Source: Bacilli bacterium
GTDB lineage: Bacteria > Bacillota_I > Bacilli_A > RF39 > UBA660
Length of the DNA: 64,000 nucleotides
Assembly: GCA_017409785.1 (NCBI GenBank)
Contig: JAFQSD010000001.1
Coordinates: 429,617 to 493,616, forward strand
Direction: 5' to 3'
The position numbers and the translations under genes were made by a program. Numbering within the stretch: position 1 is the first letter of the stretch; each line of letters starts with the position of its first letter. Under the pieces are notes generated by a model. That model was not told where the DNA came from, ran no database searches, and saw nothing but the letters and a program-made list of their open reading frames with translations. This document shows positions 47,136-56,019 of the stretch, in pieces.

Positions 47136-48212
47136 TCACCCGATTAACTTTCTAATCTCATCGTATATCTTAGTTGCCGAATCAGATACACCTAATTTCT
47201 TACTGGCTTCAGCCATTTTATCATATGCATTATCATTATAAAGTAATTTATCAATTTCTTCAATTAGTTTATCTTTACCAAATTCATCTTCAGTTACAAT
47301 AGTACATGCACCTAAATCTTCTAATTCTTTAGCATTCATATATTGATGATTATGAGTTACATATGGTGATGGTACTAAAATTGCAGGTAAACCAATAGCA
47401 GTAATTTCAGCTATAGTTGATGCTCCAGCTCGAGAAACAATTAAATCCGTATCTTTTAAAACATTAATAAAATTATCAAGGAAAGGAACTAACTTAACAT
47501 TATCAGGAGTCTTAACATCTTTATAATCATCAATATAACCTTTACCCGTAACCACAATTACTTGATAATCTTTATTTTTAAATGCAGGAATTAATTCTTT
47601 TAACTTCTTAGTCATTGTTAATGAACCAAGCGATCCCATAACAATAATAACTAATTTCTTAGTCAAATCAAGTCCTAAACTCTTCTTAGTTACTTTTTTA
47701 ACATCAATAATTTCTTCACTTCTAGGATTCCCTGTATAAACAACATTCTTATTTTTAAATAACTTCAAACTATTAGGCAAAGAAACGCAAACAGCATCAG
47801 CAAATCTTGCTAACATTTTATTTGAAAGCCCTGGAATAGAATTTTGTTCATGAATAATTGTCTTATAACCTAATTTATTAGCAGCAGTTAAAACAGGTAA
47901 AGTAATATACCCACCTACTCCAATAACTACATCTGGATTAAATTTCTTAATCTCACGTTTCGCATCACTAATAGCTTTATTATATTTCTTAAAAACACTA
48001 ATATTTTTAAATAAATTCTTACGATTTAAACCAACCACTTCAAGTCCTACATATGGAATACCTAATTTAGGTACAATATCCTTTTCCATACGATCAGTTG
48101 TCCCTATATATAAAAATTCACTATTTTCTTCTTTTTCTTTAATTTTATTTATAATCGCAATTGCCGGATAAATATGACCTCCGGTTCCTCCCGCTACAAC
48201 TATTGCTCTCAA
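47136..48212 (-). CDS. murG: MurG glycosyltransferase
   Basis: MurG adds GlcNAc to lipid I to give lipid II at the inner face of the membrane. The 358-residue protein has the GGTGGHIYPAIA loop near 8-19, VIGVGGYITLPV, HEQNSIPGLSN and the C-domain SRAGASTIAEITAIGLPAIL (split as SRAGASTIAEI, TAIGLPAIL). The start is TTG at 48212 with GAGGTGAG upstream. It ends in TGA. It leads the murG-murB-divIB unit. Confidence 0.95.
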   Translation of the reverse strand: MRAIVVAGGTGGHIYPAIAIINKIKEKEENSEFLYIGTTDRMEKDIVPKLGIPYVGLEVVGLNRKNLFKNISVFKKYNKAISDAKREIKKFNPDVVIGVGGYITLPVLTAANKLGYKTIIHEQNSIPGLSNKMLARFADAVCVSLPNSLKLFKNKNVVYTGNPRSEEIIDVKKVTKKSLGLDLTKKLVIIVMGSLGSLTMTKKLKELIPAFKNKDYQVIVVTGKGYIDDYKDVKTPDNVKLVPFLDNFINVLKDTDLIVSRAGASTIAEITAIGLPAILVPSPYVTHNHQYMNAKELEDLGACTIVTEDEFGKDKLIEEIDKLLYNDNAYDKMAEASKKLGVSDSATKIYDEIRKLIG

Positions 48213-48374
48213 AAAGTCTCACCTCAGTTAACTAATTATAACATATTTTTATAATTGATTTTAAAAATACAAGTTCTCTAGACATTTATTCTACAAAATT
48301 TGACAAATATCTTTATTAAATCATATTCACTTTACAATTCTTTTATACACTTAAATTATATCATAATATAATAA

Positions 48375-48403
48375 TTGTATAAATCATAAAACTATGATAA
48401 AAT
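48375..48403 (+). promoter_or_regulatory. Promoter of tmcAL
   Basis: TTGTAT (48375-48380) and TAAAAT (48398-48403), 17 bases apart, ahead of an AAGAGG SD and the ATG at 48428. Nothing else was recognised in the 215-base gap between murG and tmcAL. Confidence 0.6.
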
Positions 48404-48427
48404 ACAGAAAAAGAAAAGAGGAATACT

Positions 48428-49570
48428 ATGAAATCAATAGGAATAATTGCTGAATATAATCCTTTTCATAATGGTCACCTATATCACCTATCAAAAATAA
48501 AAGAACTTTATCCTGACCATACAATCGTATTAGTGATGAGTGGTAATTTTACAGAACGTGGAGATGTATCCATAATAGATAAATGGAAAAAAACTGAAAT
48601 CGCTAAAAAAGCAGGAATAGATTTAATAGTTGAATTACCATTCCCTTTCGCAACTCAAAGTGCAGACTACTTTAGTTATGGAGCAATTACTCTTTTAGAA
48701 CATTTAAAAGTAGAACGAGTAATATTTGGAAGTGAATCAAATAATATTGAAGACTTAAGTTTAATAGCCGAAACTCAACTAAATAATGAAGACTTCGATA
48801 AACTAGTAAAAATTTATTCTAAGTTCGGTCATAATTACCCTACTGCTTTATCTTTAGCACTTAAAGATTTAACTGGAAAAGTAATCACAACACCAAATGA
48901 TTTATTAGGAATAAGCTATATCAAAACCATAAAGAAAAATAATTATAAAATTATTCCAGAAACAATAAAAAGAACTTCAGACTATCACAATGTCTCACTA
49001 CTAGAGCATCCATCAGCTACGGCAATTAGAGAGGCATTAAAAGGAAAACAAGATGTAAGTGCCTACGTTCCAGAAATAACACATGAATACTTAACGAACT
49101 TACATTTTATAGAAGACTATTTTCCATTATTAAAATATAAAATTCTTACAGAAAAAGATTTATCAATTTATCAAACAGTAGATGAAGGAATAGATGCTGC
49201 ATTAAAAAAACATATTTTAGAAGTATCATCATATGAAGAATTAGTAAATAAATTAAAAAGTAAACGTTACACATATAATAAAATCACAAGAATGTTACTT
49301 CATATACTATGTGGCTTCACAAAAGAATTAGCCAAACAATTCAATGAAATAACATATATCCGTTTACTAGGTTTTTCTGATAAAGGAAGAGCTTACTTAA
49401 GTCAAATAAAAAAAGAAGTAACCATTCCAATCATTAGTAAAATAAGTAGAGAAAAAGATCCAATGTTAGAGTTTGAACTACATGCTACTACAATCTACTC
49501 TCTTACAGATCAAGAGCCAACAAAACTACATGATAAAGAATATAGAAATTTAATGAGTAAAGGAGAATAA
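48428..49570 (+). CDS. tmcAL: tRNA(Met) cytidine acetate ligase
   Basis: TmcAL (YlbM) makes N4-acetylcytidine at the wobble position of elongator tRNA-Met from acetate and ATP. The 380-residue protein has the nucleotidyltransferase start GIIAEYNPFHNGHLYHL (HxGH), MSGNFTERGD and FGSESN, and a helical C-terminal part. It is followed by gmk 2 bases on, so they are co-transcribed. The start has AAGAGG. Confidence 0.92.
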   Translation: MKSIGIIAEYNPFHNGHLYHLSKIKELYPDHTIVLVMSGNFTERGDVSIIDKWKKTEIAKKAGIDLIVELPFPFATQSADYFSYGAITLLEHLKVERVIFGSESNNIEDLSLIAETQLNNEDFDKLVKIYSKFGHNYPTALSLALKDLTGKVITTPNDLLGISYIKTIKKNNYKIIPETIKRTSDYHNVSLLEHPSATAIREALKGKQDVSAYVPEITHEYLTNLHFIEDYFPLLKYKILTEKDLSIYQTVDEGIDAALKKHILEVSSYEELVNKLKSKRYTYNKITRMLLHILCGFTKELAKQFNEITYIRLLGFSDKGRAYLSQIKKEVTIPIISKISREKDPMLEFELHATTIYSLTDQEPTKLHDKEYRNLMSKGE

Positions 49571-49572
49571 AT

Positions 49573-50256
49573 ATGATAAGAAACAAAAATACTGGACAAT
49601 TAATTGTAATATCTGCCCCAAGTGGTAGTGGGAAAGGAACACTAATCAATCGCTTACTCGAAAATGACAATACAACTAGATGGTTATCAGTTTCAACTAC
49701 ATCTAGAATGCCAAGACCAATAGACATTCCAGGTGAAACATATAATTTCGTAACAGCTGAAGAATTTGAAAAACTAATTAAAGAAGATTTTTTTATTGAA
49801 TATACAAACTATGCCGGAAACTATTACGGAACTCCAAAAGAAGCTATAAAACAAAAATTAGACCAAGGAATCGACGTAATACTAGAAATTGAAATTGAAG
49901 GTGCATCTAATATTAAAAAATTAATACCAGAAGCATTATTTATTTTCATAATGCCACCTTCACTAAAAACAATGGTAAAACGTTTACAAACAAGAAAAAC
50001 AGAATCTAAAGACAAAATAATTGAAAGATTCCGTCGCGCATACCAAGAAATCAACCAAATAACACAATATAACTACGTTGTTGTTAATGACGATTTAGAA
50101 GAAGCCGTAAGTAAAGTTGAAGCTATTATTAAAGCTGAAAAATGCCGTGTTGATCGTATCGAAGAAGTATACCTAGATACAAAAGAAGAAGAAATCCATG
50201 AACTTCTAATGGATGAAGAATTTGAAAACGAAGGTATTACAGAAAAGATCGATTAA
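49573..50256 (+). CDS. gmk: Guanylate kinase
   Basis: Gmk phosphorylates GMP to GDP. The 227-residue protein has the P-loop SAPSGSGKGTL near 15-25, the GMP-binding STTSRMPRPIDIPGETYNFV (given as STTSRMPR and GETYNFV), and the lid RRAYQEI. The C-terminus is somewhat longer and more acidic than average. The ATG lies 2 bases after tmcAL; rpoZ, which commonly follows gmk, is absent. Confidence 0.95.
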   Translation: MIRNKNTGQLIVISAPSGSGKGTLINRLLENDNTTRWLSVSTTSRMPRPIDIPGETYNFVTAEEFEKLIKEDFFIEYTNYAGNYYGTPKEAIKQKLDQGIDVILEIEIEGASNIKKLIPEALFIFIMPPSLKTMVKRLQTRKTESKDKIIERFRRAYQEINQITQYNYVVVNDDLEEAVSKVEAIIKAEKCRVDRIEEVYLDTKEEEIHELLMDEEFENEGITEKID

Positions 50257-50257
50257 T

Positions 50258-50587
50258 ATGCAAGAAATACTAAAAGAACATATCAATAAAATAAATAACT
50301 TATTAAAAGAAGAAAAAATTAAAAATAAAGAAGAAGTAATAAATCAACATTTAAAACAAATCGAATTCTATCAACACGAAAGATTAGTTCATTTAATAGT
50401 AACAGTATTTGTAGGTACAATGTGTGTATTATTTTTATTAACAAGTCTATTTTTAGAAAACATTTTAATCCTACTTTTATTCTTACTTACATTCATACTT
50501 TTTGTACCATATATTTTTCATTATTACGCTTTAGAAAATGGAGTACAAAAAATGTATGATCAATACTGGCAATTACAAAGCAAATAA
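50258..50587 (+). CDS. Small membrane protein of unknown function
   Basis: The 109-residue protein has a charged N-terminal helical stretch (about 1-40), two adjacent transmembrane helices (about 46-90), and a short cytoplasmic tail. I recognise no family. The ATG at 50258 is one base after the gmk stop; an in-frame ATG inside gmk is rejected. It is the last gene of the tmcAL-gmk unit. Confidence 0.55.
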   Translation: MQEILKEHINKINNLLKEEKIKNKEEVINQHLKQIEFYQHERLVHLIVTVFVGTMCVLFLLTSLFLENILILLLFLLTFILFVPYIFHYYALENGVQKMYDQYWQLQSK

Positions 50588-50590
50588 AAA

Positions 50591-50611
50591 AATACTAGAT
50601 TATCTAGTATT
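50591..50611. terminator. Bidirectional terminator
   Basis: AATACTAGAT-TATCTAGTATT with T-runs on both sides, between the convergent 50258 and 50619 genes. Confidence 0.85.
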
Positions 50612-50618
50612 TTTTATT

Positions 50619-52553
50619 TTATAACTCTTCTGTTTCTTCAGAATAATCATCAATTTCTTCATCATCTTCTTCGAAATCATAATCTTTAGTTTTTAAATCT
50701 TTTCCTACTTTATTCTTTAAAGCACCATAAGTAACTGCTGCACCTACTACTGCAGTTCCTGCAATTCCCGGAACAATATATTTACTAAAATCTTTTTTCT
50801 TAGATGTATTTTCTATTACTTCATCACTACCAGCTGGAATCTCAACAGTAATGTCGCGTTCTGTAGGTTCTTCATATATATTACTATAATCATTAGAAGA
50901 ATCCGGACTAGTCGATAAACCAACAACATCAGTATTTGGTATAGGTTCATCTAAAATTTCAATTTCTGTATTAGTATTGTTTGTTCCTGTTCCCACCACT
51001 GTATTAGTCTCAACAGATGTACTAGGAGCATTATAATTAGAATCTGAACTACTTTCAGGAACAACAACCGCTGTATTAGTTGAAGTTTCAGCATTAACAT
51101 TAGTATTATCCTCAATACCTACATTAATAGAAGTATTATTATTTTCGATTATTGAATTATTAGTACTTCCTCCTGTATTTGTACTTGTTGAAGTATTATT
51201 ACTTGTATTATTATTTGAACTACTTCCAGTATTTGTACTTGTTGATGTATTATTACTACTTGTATTATTATTCGAACTACTTCCAGTATTTGTACTAACT
51301 GATGTATTACTACTTGTATTATTATTTGAACTACTTCCTGTATTTGCATTTACTGAAGTATTATTACTACTTGTATTATTATTTGAACTACTTCCTGTAT
51401 TTGCATTTACTGAAGTATTATTACTACTTGTATTATTATTTGAACTACTTCCTGTATTTGTACTTACTGAAGTATTATTACTACTTGTATTATTTTTTGA
51501 ACTACTTCCAGTATTTGGACTAACTGATGTATTACTACTTGTATCACTTTCAGTATTTGTACTAGTTGAAGTATTATAATTCTTATCATTTATTGGCGTA
51601 GTACTTGAACTATCAACTGTATCCACCTTAGAATCTGTATTTATATTTTCTACTACAGTTGATGCAGTTGTATCTTCTTGAACTAAACTTGCTCCTGGAA
51701 TAGATTCTCTACTTTCAAAAGCATTTTCTTCTTGAAGCATTTCAACAACATCAGCTTCTACTGTTACGCTTGTATCCATATCCATATTTAGATGTTGATT
51801 CTCTGCAGGATCAAATACCCAAGTTTTACCACATGACATTTTTAAATCATTTAATGTATAAGGTTCATCTTTTGCCCATGGACCATATGGATCATTTACT
51901 AATATTTTTCCATCTTCTGTTATACCCTTACATACAACAAAGTGTGAACTATTTTTAACTAGTATAATAACAGTTTTTCCTTCTGATAACATTTGTTTCA
52001 AATCATTAGTACTAGTATTCTCATTGCAATACCATTTAAGTCCAACATAATCTGCAGCCCATGTCATTCTATCTACATTATTACTTGCAGACTTATTAGC
52101 CATTGCAGCTAAATCTTCAGGAGTATAAAGATTTCCTGTAAAATAAGATGCTACCATACAAACAGATGTAATACCACATCCACTTGTTGCAACAGTACCT
52201 TGTGAATATTTAATATTAGTGTAATCTGTTTGATCTAAAAGTGGCATTTCTGTAAATTCAAAATCACCATTAATTATTCCATTATCAAAAAAAGTAAATA
52301 GCATAGCTGCTTCTTCATCATACTCTCTAAGAATTCTTTTTGAATTTTCTAATCTAGTAATTAAATCATTTACTTCACTATTAATAGTTGAAACTAAAGC
52401 TGTTTTTAAATTACTAAATATTGCAGCTGATGGTAATTCACTACTTACAGACACACCATTAATCGCATTAGATAAATTTAATAATTCTGTCTCTAAATTT
52501 GTAGCAGCATTTAAACCAAAATATAATTCTCCAGCATCTAATGTTATATCCAC
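50619..52553 (-). CDS. Type VII-associated C39-like peptidase with repeat stalk
   Basis: The 644-residue protein has a helical N-terminal region of about 90 residues like LXG/WXG substrates, a C39_2-type papain-fold peptidase (Cys in SGCGITSV near 130, His in SSHFVVCKG near 204, DPYGPW near 220), a Ser/Asn/Thr-rich stalk with six 19-residue repeats, a C-terminal membrane helix (YIVPGIAGTAVVGAAVTYG) and an acidic tail. The protease would be displayed outside the cell. It follows two WXG100-like genes. The start is probably the GTG at 52553 after AGGTGG. Confidence 0.72.
   Translation of the reverse strand: MDITLDAGELYFGLNAATNLETELLNLSNAINGVSVSSELPSAAIFSNLKTALVSTINSEVNDLITRLENSKRILREYDEEAAMLFTFFDNGIINGDFEFTEMPLLDQTDYTNIKYSQGTVATSGCGITSVCMVASYFTGNLYTPEDLAAMANKSASNNVDRMTWAADYVGLKWYCNENTSTNDLKQMLSEGKTVIILVKNSSHFVVCKGITEDGKILVNDPYGPWAKDEPYTLNDLKMSCGKTWVFDPAENQHLNMDMDTSVTVEADVVEMLQEENAFESRESIPGASLVQEDTTASTVVENINTDSKVDTVDSSSTTPINDKNYNTSTSTNTESDTSSNTSVSPNTGSSSKNNTSSNNTSVSTNTGSSSNNNTSSNNTSVNANTGSSSNNNTSSNNTSVNANTGSSSNNNTSSNTSVSTNTGSSSNNNTSSNNTSTSTNTGSSSNNNTSNNTSTSTNTGGSTNNSIIENNNTSINVGIEDNTNVNAETSTNTAVVVPESSSDSNYNAPSTSVETNTVVGTGTNNTNTEIEILDEPIPNTDVVGLSTSPDSSNDYSNIYEEPTERDITVEIPAGSDEVIENTSKKKDFSKYIVPGIAGTAVVGAAVTYGALKNKVGKDLKTKDYDFEEDDEEIDDYSEETEEL
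51165..51520 (-). repeat. Six tandem 57-bp repeats inside the C39-like gene
   Basis: The motif encoding TGSSSNNNTSSNNTSVNAN recurs at about 51217, 51274, 51328, 51385, 51442 and 51499: period 57 bases, one copy 54. All are in frame, so copy number can vary without frameshift. Confidence 0.9.
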
Positions 52554-52891
52554 TTTGACCACCACCTATTTGCTTTCTTTTCTTCTCTCTCTCGAGCTTC
52601 TTGTTCAGCTTTTAAAGCAGCATTATATAAGTCAGTATATTCATCTATCTTCGCCTGACATTCTCTAATTAATTGGTCAATTGTATCTGCTATATTTTCT
52701 ACTAATGTTGTAACATTACCAGACAAAACACCTTTATCAATAGGTTCACCACATATAATTATTTCATCTAAATATTCTCTACTCTTTGCAACTGCTGATG
52801 CAGAACTATCAGTAACACCACTTAAACTCATCAATTGCCCTTTTAACGTCATAAATTCATCTATCTTAGCCTTATATTCTGATGAATTCAT
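52544..52891 (-). CDS. YwqH/DUF5082-like type VII partner
   Basis: The 115-residue protein is almost fully helical: an N-terminal helix with KAKIDEFMTLKGQL, a second with LVENIADTIDQLIRECQAKI, then a coiled coil ending in WWSKWI. This layout is like the small YwqH-type (DUF5082) proteins beside LXG substrates. The stop overlaps the start of the C39-like gene by about 10 bases. AAGGAGGTGG precedes the ATG. Similarity is by shape, not by a clear motif. Confidence 0.55.
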   Translation of the reverse strand: MNSSEYKAKIDEFMTLKGQLMSLSGVTDSSASAVAKSREYLDEIIICGEPIDKGVLSGNVTTLVENIADTIDQLIRECQAKIDEYTDLYNAALKAEQEAREREEKKANRWWSKWI

Positions 52892-52971
52892 AATGCCACC
52901 TCCTTATTCTTTCCTCTTATTTCCTAAATAGAACCTTAACTCTACTTAGGAAATAAGAAGTATTAAACTTC

Positions 52972-53586
52972 TTAAAATTGATAATTTTGTAATGCTCTTG
53001 TAATATTAGCAGAAACATCTAATAACTTATCTTTATTTTGTTTAGCATTAGATTCAAATTTATTGAATGCTTCATCAGCATTATTTCTACCAGTACCAAT
53101 TTGCCAGTTTCCTAAAATATTATCTTTAGTTTTTCTAGCTTCTAAAATAAATCCATCAATTGCATCTCTAACAGCATCAACTAATGCTCTTCCACCATCT
53201 GCTTCTGGATTAATATCGATTGTATCTGCAGTATCTACATAATCTGGTAAAACTGTCTTTTCAGAAACATTAATATCAATTAACTCACCTAATGGAGCAC
53301 CATTTTCTAATTGAATACGTCTATAGTTACTAGCAACTTTAGATGAATCTCTAGCAAGTAAAGCTAAAGCATTTCTAACTTCAATTAGTTCGTTATGAAC
53401 ACTTACTATTTCTTGAATTTTAACTCCAGCATCTGCACCTTTCCAATTATTTTTTAGAATTTCTACAGCTTGTTGTAAATCACCCAACATTTCATCAGCA
53501 CCATTAGTTGTTCCACAAACTACAGTAGCATATAAATATTCTGCATCTCTATATAATTCTTCTACGTTTTGTACCTTATGATTCAT
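52972..53586 (-). CDS. WXG100-like protein
   Basis: The 204-residue protein has a WXG motif (NNWKGADAG, W near 48) between two helices, as in EsxA-type proteins, then a longer C-terminal helical part with a second NWQIGTG turn near 163. The double hairpin gives about twice the size of EsxA. Such proteins are exported by FtsK-type EssC motors; none is in the window. AGGAGG precedes the ATG. It is the first gene of the three-gene cluster. Confidence 0.65.
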   Translation of the reverse strand: MNHKVQNVEELYRDAEYLYATVVCGTTNGADEMLGDLQQAVEILKNNWKGADAGVKIQEIVSVHNELIEVRNALALLARDSSKVASNYRRIQLENGAPLGELIDINVSEKTVLPDYVDTADTIDINPEADGGRALVDAVRDAIDGFILEARKTKDNILGNWQIGTGRNNADEAFNKFESNAKQNKDKLLDVSANITRALQNYQF

Positions 53587-53675
53587 ATCATTACCTCCTA
53601 TATTTTAAGAATATACTAACTTTAATATCAAGTCAATTATTTAGGTTTTATCTTTTACCATTTTTTACACAAAAA

Positions 53676-53694
53676 AACTAGATATAATCTAGTT
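53676..53694 (-). terminator. Terminator after pyk
   Basis: AACTAGAT-TAT-ATCTAGTT followed by seven Ts on the minus strand. Confidence 0.82.
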
Positions 53695-55107
53695 TTATTT
53701 AATCTCTTCAATTTTCATTAAGTTAGTAGTTTTTGCTTTACCTATTGTTGGGAAACCTCCAGTTAAAACTACGATATCACCAGTTTCTAGTGGCATAAAT
53801 TCTTTTGCCACATCTACACTAGCATTTAATACTTCGTCTGTAGTTCCATACATCGGAATAGTTCTTGTATATACTCCCCAGTTTAATGCAAGCCTACGAC
53901 ATGCTGCTTCATCAGGACATAATGCAAGAATTGGAGCTTTTGGTTTAAAATTACTTATTATCTTAGCTGTTGATCCACTAATTGTCGCAGTACAAATAAG
54001 TTTAGCATCTAATCTATTAGCACTATCAACTACACTTTCGCAAATAGCAGCAGTAACTGTTTTAACCTTAACAGCATTACTTAAGTAATCAAAATCTGCA
54101 TATTGTTCTGTCACTTCACAAATTCTTGCCATAGCTGCTACTGTCTCAATTGGATGCTTACCTACTGTTGTTTCACCACTTAACATAACGGCATCAGTTC
54201 CATCTAATACAGCATTAGCAATATCAGAAGTTTCAGCACGTTTTGGTCTATTATTTTCCATCATTGTTTCTAACATTTCAGTCGCAACAATACATATTTT
54301 ACCCATCTTACGGCAAGTCTTAATCATACTCTTTTGAACAATTGGTAATCTCTCTGATTCAATTTCAGTTCCAAGATCTCCTCTTGCAACCATAATACCA
54401 TCTGAAACTCTTAAAATTGACTCAAGATTTTGAATACCTAAATCACTTTCAATCTTACAAATAATTAACATATCTTCACGATTATGTTCTTTTAAAATTT
54501 CCTTTATTTCTAAAACATCTTCTTTACAAGAAACAAATGAAATAGCTAAATATTCTCCACCATGAAGACATGCAAATTCAACATCTTCTCTATCTTCATC
54601 ACTAACATAAGGAATATTTAGTTTAATTCCTGGAACACTCATACTTTTACGATTTCCAAGTACTCCACCACTAATAATCTTACAAGTAACTCCATCTTCT
54701 TCTTTACTAATAACTTCTAACTTCATTTTAGCATTTTCTAGAAGAACTGCACTTCCTACTTCTAAACTATCTAAGGCTTCAGGATGATTAACAGTAAATC
54801 TTTCACTATTACCTAAAACATTTTCTTTAATAATTCTAATAGTTTTACCAGGAACTAATGTTACTTTATCATTTTCAAAATTCCCACTTCTAAATTCAGG
54901 ACCTTTAGTATCCCAAAGAACGGCAATATTTCTACCTGTCTTTGCTCTTACAGCCTCTACTGAATTTAATACTTGTAATCTTTCATCTGTTGTTGCATGT
55001 GTAAAATTAATTCTTGCAACATTCATTCCCGCTAGAACCATTTGTTCCATTACTTCTACTTGATTTGACGCAGGACCAATACTACATATAATTTTCGTCT
55101 TTTTCAT
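53695..55107 (-). CDS. pyk: Pyruvate kinase
   Basis: This makes ATP and pyruvate from phosphoenolpyruvate at the end of glycolysis. The 470-residue protein has KIICSIGPAS at the N-terminus, the active site ICKIESDLGIQNLE near 218, the MVARGDLGTE motif near 240, and ATEMLETM with MLSGETTVGKHP. The C-terminal extra domain of some Bacillus enzymes is absent. The ATG at 55107 has AGGAGGAG upstream; an in-frame ATG at 55152 is rejected. Confidence 0.96.
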   Translation of the reverse strand: MKKTKIICSIGPASNQVEVMEQMVLAGMNVARINFTHATTDERLQVLNSVEAVRAKTGRNIAVLWDTKGPEFRSGNFENDKVTLVPGKTIRIIKENVLGNSERFTVNHPEALDSLEVGSAVLLENAKMKLEVISKEEDGVTCKIISGGVLGNRKSMSVPGIKLNIPYVSDEDREDVEFACLHGGEYLAISFVSCKEDVLEIKEILKEHNREDMLIICKIESDLGIQNLESILRVSDGIMVARGDLGTEIESERLPIVQKSMIKTCRKMGKICIVATEMLETMMENNRPKRAETSDIANAVLDGTDAVMLSGETTVGKHPIETVAAMARICEVTEQYADFDYLSNAVKVKTVTAAICESVVDSANRLDAKLICTATISGSTAKIISNFKPKAPILALCPDEAACRRLALNWGVYTRTIPMYGTTDEVLNASVDVAKEFMPLETGDIVVLTGGFPTIGKAKTTNLMKIEEIK

Positions 55108-55185
55108 ACTTACTCCTCCTAAGCGCGCTTTTCCATAATAACATAAAAACACGTTCTAATGCAAGTAAATCCAACAAAACCCAAC

Positions 55186-56007
55186 CTATTTCTGACAAAA
55201 TTCACAATAATGTGTTCCTCTTCCACCAACTTTTGTTTTTAACAACGTTTTAGAACACTCTGGGCAACTTTGCCCAGCCTTACCATGAACTAATAATTCA
55301 TTTTGAAAAAGACCATGTACACCTTCACTAGAAGTAAAACTCTTAATGGTTGTTCCGCCTAATTTAATAGCCTTTTCTAAAACTATTCTTGTATTCTTTA
55401 TTATTGTATCACATTCTTCTATAGAAATGTCACATGCTTTTCTTAAAGGATGAATTTTACTCATAAAAAGTATCTCATCATCGTAAATATTACCAATTCC
55501 ACAAATAATACTTTGATCAAGTAAAACTGTCTTTATTGGTAACTTCTTATTATGAATTGCTTCATATAAATATTCCTTAGTTAAACTTTCATCATAAAAT
55601 TCTTTTCCCATTTCAGAAAGTGGTTCTACATCATAAACTTGTTCCTTTGCAATTAAATGCATTTTTCCAAACTTACGTACATCATGGAATCTAAAACTAA
55701 TATCATCATCCAATATAAATTCAACATGTTCATGTTTAGAAAGACTTTCCCCTTTCTTTCTAAACATAAACTTCCCTTCCATACGTAAATGTACAAGCAA
55801 ACTATCTCTATCAAGCATCATTACAATCCATTTACCTCTAGTTGTAATATCATTAATCTTTTGACCAATAACTTGCTTTCTAAATTCCTCACTAACAGGA
55901 TAAGCAATAATATTATCCCAAAATATATTACATCCAGTAATTTTCTTTCCTAAAATCTTTGTTTTTAAGCTTTCAACTACTGTTATTACTTCTGGTTTTT
56001 CAGGCAT
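55186..56007 (-). CDS. mutM: Formamidopyrimidine-DNA glycosylase
   Basis: MutM removes 8-oxoguanine and nicks the site. The 273-residue protein begins MPEKPEV with catalytic Pro2 and Glu3 (usual form PELPEV; Lys4 differs), has the helix-two-turn-helix ending in GIGNIYDDEILF near 168, and a C-terminal zinc finger CPEC...CEFC. It lies just behind polA, giving a repair pair as in Bacillus. Confidence 0.95.
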   Translation of the reverse strand: MPEKPEVITVVESLKTKILGKKITGCNIFWDNIIAYPVSEEFRKQVIGQKINDITTRGKWIVMMLDRDSLLVHLRMEGKFMFRKKGESLSKHEHVEFILDDDISFRFHDVRKFGKMHLIAKEQVYDVEPLSEMGKEFYDESLTKEYLYEAIHNKKLPIKTVLLDQSIICGIGNIYDDEILFMSKIHPLRKACDISIEECDTIIKNTRIVLEKAIKLGGTTIKSFTSSEGVHGLFQNELLVHGKAGQSCPECSKTLLKTKVGGRGTHYCEFCQK

Positions 56008-56019
56008 ATTAATCCCCCC

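Noticed and set aside
47136..47150. Mycoplasma-type code with TGA as Trp
   Set aside because: murG, the 10244 gene and the ADP-ribosyltransferase gene end in TGA directly at the next gene, and Trp is encoded by TGG throughout.
49503..50054. Minus-strand frames opposite gmk
   Set aside because: No SD, and gmk with its motifs fully explains this region.
51165..51520. Regular 57-bp repeats that might suggest a CRISPR array
   Set aside because: The repeats are adjacent with no unique spacers, are in frame and encode a S/N/T-rich stalk.
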